A stretch of 5,047 bases of DNA, from NCBI GenBank assembly GCA_003646055.1, contig QNDZ01000137.1, forward strand, positions 1-5,047. Direction: 5' to 3'. Below the pieces are notes generated by a model. It ran no database searches and had not been told where the DNA came from. It saw only the letters and a list, made by a program, of their open reading frames with translations. Shown here piece by piece: positions 1 to 5,047 of the stretch. The stretch's first letter is position 1; every line of letters starts with the position of its first letter. Source of the DNA: a bacterium. GTDB taxonomy: Bacteria; Hydrothermota; UBA3072; B12-G15. The translations under genes and the position numbers were made by a program.

Positions 1-44
1 GAATCATAATCCGCGTGTCCGGGGTTCGAATCCCTGCGCCGCCA
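1..44 (+). tRNA. tRNA-Met (anticodon CAT), 3' part; 5' part lies outside the window
   Basis: Seen: the window opens inside an anticodon arm. The loop ATCATAA is at 3-9 with anticodon CAT at 5-7, and the 3' stem strand TCCGC is at 10-14. A short variable region GTGTC follows at 15-19. The T arm is a 5-bp stem, CGGGG/CCCTG (20-24 with 32-36, one G-T pair), around the loop TTCGAAT. The 3' acceptor strand CGCCGCC is at 37-43 and the discriminator A at 44. No CCA is encoded, because TTC follows. The missing 5' end should start with GGCGGCG. CAT can be elongator Met, initiator Met or lysidine-modified Ile. Initiators normally carry three G-C pairs next to the anticodon loop; here the closing pair is A-T, which argues against an initiator. 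Elongator Met is the best call and tRNA-Ile2 is not excluded. Confidence 0.88.
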
Positions 45-55
45 TTCTCTTTAAT

Positions 56-63
56 GGGGGTGG
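56..63 (+). promoter_or_regulatory. G-rich ribosome binding site of the SPFH gene
   Basis: GGGGGTGG ends 4 bases before the ATG at 68. It is a purine-rich, imperfect Shine-Dalgarno and supports that start over the internal ATG at 197, which would remove both predicted membrane segments. It lies in the only non-coding gap of the window (45-67), where no terminator hairpin or promoter is visible. Confidence 0.5.
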
Positions 64-67
64 AACC

Positions 68-976
68 ATGCTTATTTTTCTGACCGTAATTGCTTTGATA
101 ATTGGTGTTATTTTTTTACTTGGAAGCTTTGAGGGAAGGCTCAAAGGTTTTTCCTTCATTCCTTTTGCACTGGCAGGGATCTTTTTTATCCTTGCCATGG
201 TGAGACTTGTCGGGCCTGGAGAGGTCGGTGTTCAGATCCTTTTCGGCAAGGTAAAAGAAGAGGTGTTGCATAGTGGTCTTCACCTTGTTAATCCCCTTGT
301 TACAATTGAAAAGATGAGTATAAGAACTCAGGAATACACCATGAGTAAAAAGCGTGAAGAGGGTCTTGTAAGGGGGGATGATGCCATTACCGCACTGACA
401 AAGGAAGGGCTTTCCGTTGACCTTGATGTAACTGTATGGTTCCATCTTCAACCTGAAACAGCATGGAAGGTTTACAGGGATATTGGAGAAGACTATGTGA
501 AAAAGATTGTGAGGCCAGCAATCAGGACTTCAATAAGGAATGTTGCTGCAACTTACTCTGTTAATGATATTTATTCTTCAAACAGGGAGAAGGTTTCAAA
601 GGAAATCTTTGATGAACTTGTTCAGAATCTTAAGCCAAGGGGTATTATAGTGGAGAATGTTCTACTCAGGAATGTGAGTCTTCCTCCAAAGGTGAAGAAT
701 GCCATTGATGAGAAGATTGCTGCTGAACAGGAAGCCCAGAAAATGAAATATGTTTTACAGAAGGAGGAACAGGAAGCAAAGAGGAAGAGGATTGAGGCAG
801 AGGGGATAGCACGGGCGCAGAGAATCATTGCAAATTCACTTACAAATTCATATCTCCAGTGGTATTATATACAGACACTCAAGGAACTTATTAACTCACC
901 CAATAACACGGTTATTATAGCCCCATTTGATAAGAATCTGACACCCCTTTTACAGATACCAACAGGGAATAAATAA
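68..976 (+). CDS. Prohibitin-family (SPFH/band 7) membrane protein
   Basis: Membrane scaffold protein of the SPFH superfamily. Such proteins form large rings at the inner membrane and, in known cases, modulate membrane proteases or membrane organisation. Seen: 302 residues. Two hydrophobic stretches sit at about 1-20 and 28-47, separated by a short charged loop (FEGRLKG). A band 7 domain follows from about 48 (GPGEVGVQILFGKV) to about 205, with the typical NPLVTIEKMSIRTQEY and a Val-Asp-Leu-Asp-Val strand. Residues 210-255 form a charged helix rich in Glu, Lys, Gln and Ala, probably a coiled coil. The tail carries YLQWYYIQTLKEL and NNTVIIAP, which match the prohibitin-like end. Length is normal for the family. 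There is no NfeD-type partner next to it, unlike many bacterial stomatin operons. Its stop codon shares one base with the tyrS start, so the two are probably co-translated. The client or substrate cannot be told from sequence. Confidence 0.88.
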   Translation: MLIFLTVIALIIGVIFLLGSFEGRLKGFSFIPFALAGIFFILAMVRLVGPGEVGVQILFGKVKEEVLHSGLHLVNPLVTIEKMSIRTQEYTMSKKREEGLVRGDDAITALTKEGLSVDLDVTVWFHLQPETAWKVYRDIGEDYVKKIVRPAIRTSIRNVAATYSVNDIYSSNREKVSKEIFDELVQNLKPRGIIVENVLLRNVSLPPKVKNAIDEKIAAEQEAQKMKYVLQKEEQEAKRKRIEAEGIARAQRIIANSLTNSYLQWYYIQTLKELINSPNNTVIIAPFDKNLTPLLQIPTGNK

Positions 977-2160
977 TGGATGAACTGGTTGCCTTAAAAA
1001 GGGGAGCAGCAGACATAATACCCATAGAGGAGTTTGAAGAACGGATAAAAAAAGGTGAGAAGTTAAGGGTAAAACTGGGGATTGACCCAACTGCTCCAGA
1101 CATTCATCTTGGATTCTCTGTTCCCCTTAGAAAGATGAGGCAGTTTCAGGATTTTGGGCATACAGCTGTTCTTGTTGTTGGTGATTTTACCGCCATGATA
1201 GGTGACCCCTCAGGCAGGTCAAAGACAAGGCCACCCCTCACTGAAGAAGAAGTGAAAAAGAACATGGAACAGTATAAGGAGCAGATACTGAAAATCCTGA
1301 AGGAAGATAATCTTGAGTTCAGATATAACAGTGAATGGCTTGGTAAACTAACCTCAAAGGACATTATAAAACTTGCCGCAAAAACAACGGTTGCAAGGAT
1401 ACTTGAAAGGGATGACTTTGAAAAGAGGATGAAGGAGAATGTCCCTATCTCTTTGCACGAGATACTATATCCCTTGTTTCAGGCATACGATTCTGTTGCC
1501 ATAAGAGCAGATGTTGAACTTGGTGGGACTGACCAGAGATTCAACCATCTTCTGGGCAGAGACCTCCAGAAGGAGTTCGGGCAGAGACCCCAGGTTGTGT
1601 TCCTTCTTCCTTTACTTGAAGGGCTTGATGGAAAATTGAAGATGAGCAAGTCCTATGGTAATTATGTGGGTATAAATGAGCCACCTGACCAGATGTTTGG
1701 AAAGATTATGTCCATACCAGATACATTGATAATGAAGTACTACACCCTCTGCACCGATCTGGACAATGAAGAACTTGAAAAAATAGAGAGGAGTTTGAAG
1801 GATAAGGATGTAAACCCGAGGGATATAAAACTTGATCTTGCAGAGACCATTGTGAGGATGTACCATTCAGAAACAGCAGCAAAAAAGGCAAGGGAGAATT
1901 TTATAAAAGTTTTCTCAAAAAGGGAACTCCCTGAAGAAATGGAAGAGGTGGTTTATCCCGAAGGGGAGAGGGTCTGGATTGTTAAGGTGATAAGGTCAAT
2001 AACAGGTCTTTCTTCAAGTGATATAAGAAGGGTTATAAAGCAGGGTGGACTGAGGATTGATGGTGAAAAGGTTACTGACACCGACCTGGAGATTACAGTT
2101 GACAGGGAATATGCAATTAAATTTGGTAAAAAAACCTTTTTCAGGGTGAGACCAGAATGA
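976..2160 (+). CDS. tyrS: Tyrosyl-tRNA synthetase
   Basis: Cytoplasmic class I aminoacyl-tRNA synthetase that charges tRNA-Tyr with tyrosine using ATP. Seen: 394 residues, full length. The catalytic domain has GIDPTAPDIHLGF (35-47), where HLGF is the HIGH motif. Then come GDFTAMIGDPSGRSKTRPP (69-87), the tyrosine-pocket residues Y165, Q169 and D172 in YPLFQAYDS, GGTDQ (183-187), and a perfect KMSKS at 222-226. The C-terminal S4 RNA-binding domain covers about 333-385 (SSSDIRRVIKQGGLRIDGEKV). The subtype looks like the Pseudomonas-type branch rather than the E. coli type, because the position of the E. coli Tyr37 is occupied by Lys33 (comparison from memory). The fourth HIGH residue is Phe, not His. 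The start ATG overlaps the preceding stop as TAATG, with a weak AGGGA at 964-968 seven bases upstream. The 3' end overlaps the next gene by ATGA. No T-box or other leader is possible at this junction. Confidence 0.97.
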   Translation: MDELVALKRGAADIIPIEEFEERIKKGEKLRVKLGIDPTAPDIHLGFSVPLRKMRQFQDFGHTAVLVVGDFTAMIGDPSGRSKTRPPLTEEEVKKNMEQYKEQILKILKEDNLEFRYNSEWLGKLTSKDIIKLAAKTTVARILERDDFEKRMKENVPISLHEILYPLFQAYDSVAIRADVELGGTDQRFNHLLGRDLQKEFGQRPQVVFLLPLLEGLDGKLKMSKSYGNYVGINEPPDQMFGKIMSIPDTLIMKYYTLCTDLDNEELEKIERSLKDKDVNPRDIKLDLAETIVRMYHSETAAKKARENFIKVFSKRELPEEMEEVVYPEGERVWIVKVIRSITGLSSSDIRRVIKQGGLRIDGEKVTDTDLEITVDREYAIKFGKKTFFRVRPE

Positions 2161-3086
2161 GGGTGCTTGTCACCGGTGGTGCTGGTTTCATAGGAACAAA
2201 TCTGGTAAGAAGGCTTTTATCTGAAGGCCACTATGTAATATGTGTTGATAACCTGATAACAGGAAAAAAGGAGAATATTGAGGATTTACTGGATAAAGAA
2301 AACTTTGTTTTTTTTGAGCAGGATATTAATGAGCCAACAGATTACGGAGATGTTGACTGGATTTTCCACCTTGCCTCAATAGGGAGTGTTTACCACTACT
2401 TGAACCACCCAGTAGAAACACTCAAAACAGGTGGAATTGGCACAATCAACATGCTTGAATATGCTAAGGAGAAGAATGCAAGAATCCTTTTCTCATCAAC
2501 ATCAGAGGTATATGGAGACCCTGAAGTTCATCCACAGAATGAGGATTACAGGGGTAATGTTTCATCTATAGGTCCAAGGAGTTGCTATGATGAATCAAAG
2601 AGATATGCTGAGGCACTGATGATGGCATATCACAGAAAATACAATGTTGACACAAGGATTGCAAGGATTTTTAATACCTATGGGCCATACATGGACCCTG
2701 ATGACAGAAGGGTTCTGCCAAATTTTATATCACAGGGATTAAAGGGTGAACCCATGACAATATATGGTGATGGTTCCCAGACCAGGAGTTACTGTTATGT
2801 TGATGATACAGTTGAGGGATTGATGCGACTTATGGAGACTGATTACCATCTTCCAGTTAACATTGGTAATCCTGAGGAATACACAATCCTGGAAACAGCC
2901 GAGATTGTGTGTGAGGTGATGGGGATTGAAAAGAACTTTGTGTTTATGCCCCTTCCTGAAGATGACCCCATGAGGAGAAGACCTGACATCACCAGGGCAA
3001 AGGAGATTCTCGGCTGGGAACCAGGCGTTAAATTCAGGGATGGATTGAAGGAGACGATAAAATGGTTTCAAAAAAGGTTACAATAA
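2157..3086 (+). CDS. UDP-glucuronate decarboxylase-like NAD-dependent epimerase/dehydratase
   Basis: Extended short-chain dehydrogenase/reductase acting on a nucleotide sugar in the cytoplasm. The best guess is conversion of UDP-glucuronate to UDP-xylose with recycling of bound NAD. Seen: 309 residues. The NAD-binding motif GGAGFIG is at 7-13 and an acidic D31 ends the second strand. The active site has STSE (114-117) with EVYGDPEVHP, and Tyr144/Lys148 in CYDESK. Further on are RIFNTYGPYM (170-179), IYGDGSQTRSYCYVDD (202-217), and RRRPDITRAKEILGWEP (273-289). S116, E117 and R274 fall where ArnA and UXS decarboxylases have their Ser-Glu-Arg catalytic set, which ordinary 4-epimerases lack. Much of the chain follows human UXS1 closely (from memory), but the usual ASPASP loop reads ASIGSV (73-78). 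AGGGTGAG at 2143-2150 is the ribosome site, 6 bases before the ATG. It overlaps tyrS by 4 bases and the glycosyltransferase by 25. A different UDP-sugar decarboxylase or dehydratase is the main alternative. Confidence 0.85.
   Translation: MRVLVTGGAGFIGTNLVRRLLSEGHYVICVDNLITGKKENIEDLLDKENFVFFEQDINEPTDYGDVDWIFHLASIGSVYHYLNHPVETLKTGGIGTINMLEYAKEKNARILFSSTSEVYGDPEVHPQNEDYRGNVSSIGPRSCYDESKRYAEALMMAYHRKYNVDTRIARIFNTYGPYMDPDDRRVLPNFISQGLKGEPMTIYGDGSQTRSYCYVDDTVEGLMRLMETDYHLPVNIGNPEEYTILETAEIVCEVMGIEKNFVFMPLPEDDPMRRRPDITRAKEILGWEPGVKFRDGLKETIKWFQKRLQ
3048..3053 (+). promoter_or_regulatory. Ribosome binding site AAGGAG of the glycosyltransferase
   Basis: AAGGAG lies 8 bases before the ATG at 3062, inside the last codons of the upstream decarboxylase gene. 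It fixes the glycosyltransferase start at 3062 and shows that the 25-base overlap is genuine and not an over-extended call. Confidence 0.75.
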
Positions 3087-3979
3087 TCGTTCCTGCATAT
3101 AATGAAAAGCCCAATATAAAACCCCTTGTTGAGGAGATTAAGAGATTAAGGGCAAAGGACAGAAAAAGGGACTACCATGTTGTTATAGTTGATGATGGAA
3201 GTTCTGATGGAACATATGAGGAAGCAACGAAACTTTCAAAGAAACTGAAATGGCTGGATGTGGAAAAACACAGGGCGAATTTGGGGAAGACAGAGGCGAT
3301 TGTCACGGGATTCCTTGCCTCAAAGGGGGATGTAATTGTGATACTTGATGCAGACCTTCAGTATGACCCTCTTGAGATTCCACTCCTCCTTGAGAAGATT
3401 GACCAGGGTTATGACATCGTCTCTGGATGGAAGCAGGGGAGATACAGGAAGAGGTTTGTCTCCACCATTTACAACAATCTTTCACGGATGTTATTCAGGA
3501 TACCTGTCCATGACCAGAATGCAATAAAGGCAATGAAAAGAGAGGTTCTTGAAGAGATTCCATTGAGAAAGGACTGGCACAGATACATGGTTGCACTTGC
3601 CGTTGACAGAGGATTTAAGGCAACAGAGGTTAAGGTTACATTGAGGGAAAGGTATGCTGGAGAATCAAAGTATTCAGGTAAGGGAAGAATCTTTGTTGGG
3701 GTTATGGACCTTCTCTCTGTTAAATTCCTCCTCACATTCATGAAGAAGCCCATGCTTCTATTTGGAAACATGGGGATAGTCTCCCTGGGGCTTGGTTTCC
3801 TTGTTGGTATATACACAGTTGTAATGAGGGTCTTCTTCCATCATGGATACAGACCACTCCTGTATCTTACCATGCTCCTGATACTTGCAGGACTTCTTCT
3901 ATTTGCAATGGGTTTCCTGGCAGAGGTTATAACAACACTCCTTGAGAGAATGGAGAGAATAGAGAAGAGGCTCAAATAA
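3062..3979 (+). CDS. Family 2 glycosyltransferase, polyprenyl-phosphate sugar transferase type, with two C-terminal membrane helices
   Basis: GT-A fold enzyme of the DPM1/GtrB/ArnC kind. Relatives move a sugar from a nucleotide donor onto a polyprenyl phosphate at the cytoplasmic face of the membrane. Seen: 305 residues. It opens with VTIIVPAYNE (6-15), then VDDGSSDGT (43-51), NLGKTEAI (73-80), and the metal-binding D-x-D in DADLQ (96-100). It continues with SGWKQGRYRKRF (121-132), DQNAIKAMKR (151-160), and HRYMVALAVDRGF (173-185). ERYAGESKYS (196-205) is the usual RxxGxSKY-type motif. Two hydrophobic helices follow at about 231-257 and 266-290, then a short charged tail (ERMERIEKRLK) that stays out of the membrane. 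There is no N-terminal signal. It overlaps the decarboxylase gene by 25 bases, which suggests the two act in one pathway, perhaps with the decarboxylase product as donor. Donor and acceptor are inferred, not shown. No flippase or later transferase lies in the window. Confidence 0.9.
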   Translation: MVSKKVTIIVPAYNEKPNIKPLVEEIKRLRAKDRKRDYHVVIVDDGSSDGTYEEATKLSKKLKWLDVEKHRANLGKTEAIVTGFLASKGDVIVILDADLQYDPLEIPLLLEKIDQGYDIVSGWKQGRYRKRFVSTIYNNLSRMLFRIPVHDQNAIKAMKREVLEEIPLRKDWHRYMVALAVDRGFKATEVKVTLRERYAGESKYSGKGRIFVGVMDLLSVKFLLTFMKKPMLLFGNMGIVSLGLGFLVGIYTVVMRVFFHHGYRPLLYLTMLLILAGLLLFAMGFLAEVITTLLERMERIEKRLK

Positions 3980-4845
3980 TGGGACTTCGCGATGCATTGA
4001 GAAGGACAAGGGAGAATATATTTGGCAGGGTTGCCAGTATGCTGAGAAGGAAAGACCCTGCCTTGCTTGAAGAGATTGAGGATATACTTCTTTCAGGGGA
4101 TGTTGGTATAGAGACAACCGAATTTTTCATTGAAGAATTGAAAAAGGTTCATCCTGACAAATACCTTGAGCGATTGAGGGAATTGCTTGTGGAAATGCTC
4201 TCTGTTCCACATGAATCAGTACATAATCCACCTGTTGTTTATCTCTTTGTTGGTGTTAATGGTGTTGGGAAGACGACAACCATTGGAAAGATAGGGCTGT
4301 ATTTTAGAAAGAAGAAAAAGAGTGTGCTCTTTGCAGCATGTGATACCTTCAGGACAGGCGCACAGGAGCAACTGAAGATATGGGCAGACAGGGCAGGCGC
4401 AGATATTGTCTCTTCCCAGTATGGTGCTGACCCTTCTGCAGTTGCCTTTGATGCCTTTGATGCTGCTGTTTCAAGGGGTGTGGATTGTCTGCTGATTGAC
4501 ACAGCGGGAAGACTTCACACAAAAACAGGTCTTATGGAGGAGATGGCAAAGATAAAGAGAACTCTTAACAAAAAGAGGGAAGACCTCCCACAGGAAATCT
4601 TGATTGTGATTGATGCCACAACAGGACAGAATGCAATACATCAGGTGGAGATATTCAATGAGAAACTGGGACTTACAGGTATTGTTTTAACAAAGATGGA
4701 TGGCACTGCAAAGGGAGGGGTAATCCTTCCCATAGTGAGAAGGTTTAACCTGCCTGTTCTGTTTATAGGAACAGGTGAGGCACCTGATGATATTGAGGAG
4801 TTTAATCCAGAGGAGTTTATTGATGCGCTCTTATCCACTGATTAA
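3979..4845 (+). CDS. ftsY: Signal recognition particle receptor FtsY (short, NG-domain form)
   Basis: SRP-family GTPase that pairs with Ffh to deliver ribosomes making membrane proteins to the translocon. Seen: 288 residues. The N domain covers about 1-85, with KTRENIFGRV-like RTRENIFGRV (9-18) and EDILLSGDVGIETT (34-47). The GTPase domain has the P-loop GVNGVGKTTT (92-101), the G2/insertion motif DTFRTGAQEQL (122-132), DTAGRLH (174-180), DATTGQNA (212-219), TKMDGTAKGG (238-247) and GTGE (264-267). It starts directly at the NG core and lacks the long acidic A domain of E. coli FtsY (497 residues there). Short forms like this are common outside the enterobacteria, so it is not a truncation. 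Membrane contact would then rely on the basic first helix. The G2 motif reads RTGAQ where RAAAxEQL is usual. Start ATG overlaps the previous stop (TAATG) with AAGAGG at 3965-3970, 8 bases upstream. Ffh shares the GTPase fold but would have a C-terminal M domain, absent here. Confidence 0.97.
   Translation: MGLRDALRRTRENIFGRVASMLRRKDPALLEEIEDILLSGDVGIETTEFFIEELKKVHPDKYLERLRELLVEMLSVPHESVHNPPVVYLFVGVNGVGKTTTIGKIGLYFRKKKKSVLFAACDTFRTGAQEQLKIWADRAGADIVSSQYGADPSAVAFDAFDAAVSRGVDCLLIDTAGRLHTKTGLMEEMAKIKRTLNKKREDLPQEILIVIDATTGQNAIHQVEIFNEKLGLTGIVLTKMDGTAKGGVILPIVRRFNLPVLFIGTGEAPDDIEEFNPEEFIDALLSTD
4810..4815 (+). promoter_or_regulatory. Ribosome binding site GAGGAG of the PHP phosphatase gene
   Basis: GAGGAG lies 7 bases before the ATG at 4823, within the last codons of ftsY. 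It supports a start inside ftsY and hence a 23-base overlap. The next in-frame codons (CGC TCT TAT CCA CTG) offer no other ATG before the metal-binding HxH motif. Confidence 0.7.
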
Positions 4846-5047
4846 CCTGCATATCCATTCAAATCTTTCCTTTGATTCTGAACTCCAGCCAGACTGGATT
4901 GTTCAGGAATCAATAAAACTTGGATTTCAGTATATCTCCATCACAGACCATCTTGACCTGAACCCCAATGACCCTGCGTATGGTGATTATGACTATGAGA
5001 AATCAAAGGAACTGGTTGAGAGATTGAGAAAGGAATATCCAGAAATA
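4823..5047 (+). CDS. PHP-domain phosphatase, probably histidinol-phosphatase family; 5' part only
   Basis: Seen: 75 codons are open from the ATG at 4823 to the last base of the window, with no stop, so the gene continues to the right. The protein begins MRSYPLINLHIHSNLSFDSE. It carries the first PHP metal-binding motif HIH (10-12), a downstream S-x-x-F-D-S-E, and the second motif ITDHLD (40-45) after a short helix and strand (IVQESIKLGFQYISITDH). This is the standard N-terminus of PHP metal-dependent phosphoesterases, whose histidinol-phosphatase members remove phosphate in the penultimate step of histidine synthesis. The FDSE after HxH and the spacing to TDH fit the histidinol-phosphatase (HisJ/HisK-type) branch better than the PHP domains of DNA polymerases, but the later His and Asp ligands are outside the window. 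Its overlap with ftsY places it in the same operon. No histidine-pathway gene is nearby to support the substrate. Confidence 0.85.
   Translation, partial: MRSYPLINLHIHSNLSFDSELQPDWIVQESIKLGFQYISITDHLDLNPNDPAYGDYDYEKSKELVERLRKEYPEI

Noticed and set aside
1..44. Initiator tRNA-fMet reading of the CAT anticodon
   Set aside because: The base pair closing the anticodon loop is A-T rather than one of the three G-C pairs typical of initiators.
4..198. Minus-strand reading frame ending in AQGFEPRTRGL
   Set aside because: That tail is the well-known false translation of the antisense of a tRNA T arm (GGTTCGAATCCC); the rest is antisense to the SPFH gene.
116..451. 111-residue minus-strand open frame
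   Set aside because: It mirrors the SPFH gene on the opposite strand; the composition looks like a shadow frame and no domain is visible.
2739..3071. 110-residue minus-strand open frame
   Set aside because: It lies entirely antisense to the decarboxylase gene, which has strong family motifs, and its protein shows no recognisable domain.
3062..3086. Possibility that the 25-base overlap is an over-extended start
   Set aside because: AAGGAG sits 8 bases before this ATG, and the next residues (VTIIVPAYNE) are the conserved beginning of the GT2 fold, so a later start would damage the fold.
3345..3527. Plus-strand frame inside the glycosyltransferase gene
   Set aside because: It is out of frame within a conserved coding region that includes the D-x-D motif; nothing supports a nested gene.
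3469..3816. 115-residue minus-strand open frame
   Set aside because: It is antisense to the glycosyltransferase gene, has no recognisable motif, and no ribosome site or neighbour supports it.
1..5047. CRISPR array, insertion sequence, phage or defence system
   Set aside because: No spaced direct repeats, terminal inverted repeats, transposase or nuclease motifs are visible; the window is filled by six recognisable genes and a tRNA.

Overview
The window is a dense stretch of ordinary bacterial chromosome read entirely on the + strand. It holds the 3' part of a tRNA gene with anticodon CAT, followed by six protein genes packed end to end: a prohibitin/SPFH-family membrane protein, tyrosyl-tRNA synthetase (tyrS), a UDP-glucuronate-decarboxylase-like sugar-nucleotide enzyme, a family 2 glycosyltransferase with a membrane anchor, the signal recognition particle receptor (ftsY), and the beginning of a PHP-family phosphatase that runs off the right edge.

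The organism is a bacterium: it has a bacterial-type FtsY, Shine-Dalgarno-like sites before the genes, and overlapping polycistronic genes. By eye the DNA is moderately AT-rich. Arginine is written almost only as AGG/AGA and isoleucine often as ATA, a bias frequent in thermophiles and some deep-branching lineages. That is suggestive only, and I cannot name a phylum. There is no sign of a plasmid, phage, transposon or CRISPR array.

Layout: 1-44 is the tRNA 3' part; 45-67 is a short spacer with no visible terminator; 68-976 is the SPFH protein; 976-2160 is tyrS; 2157-3086 is the UXS-like decarboxylase; 3062-3979 is the glycosyltransferase; 3979-4845 is ftsY; 4823 to the window end is the PHP phosphatase. 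Every protein-gene junction overlaps (1, 4, 25, 1 and 23 bases), so the six genes almost certainly form one transcript with coupled translation. No promoter or terminator can be seen inside the block.

Functionally the operon mixes translation and secretion housekeeping (tyrS, ftsY) with membrane or envelope functions (SPFH scaffold, decarboxylase plus polyprenyl-phosphate-type glycosyltransferase). The two sugar genes make the most coherent pair. The first keeps the Ser-Glu-Arg residues of UDP-glucuronate decarboxylases and could make UDP-xylose or a related pentose nucleotide. The second looks like an enzyme that loads a sugar onto a lipid carrier at the membrane. I found no clearly undescribed system. 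The points most worth a second look are this sugar pair, the fully overlapping gene order, and a few departures from consensus motifs.
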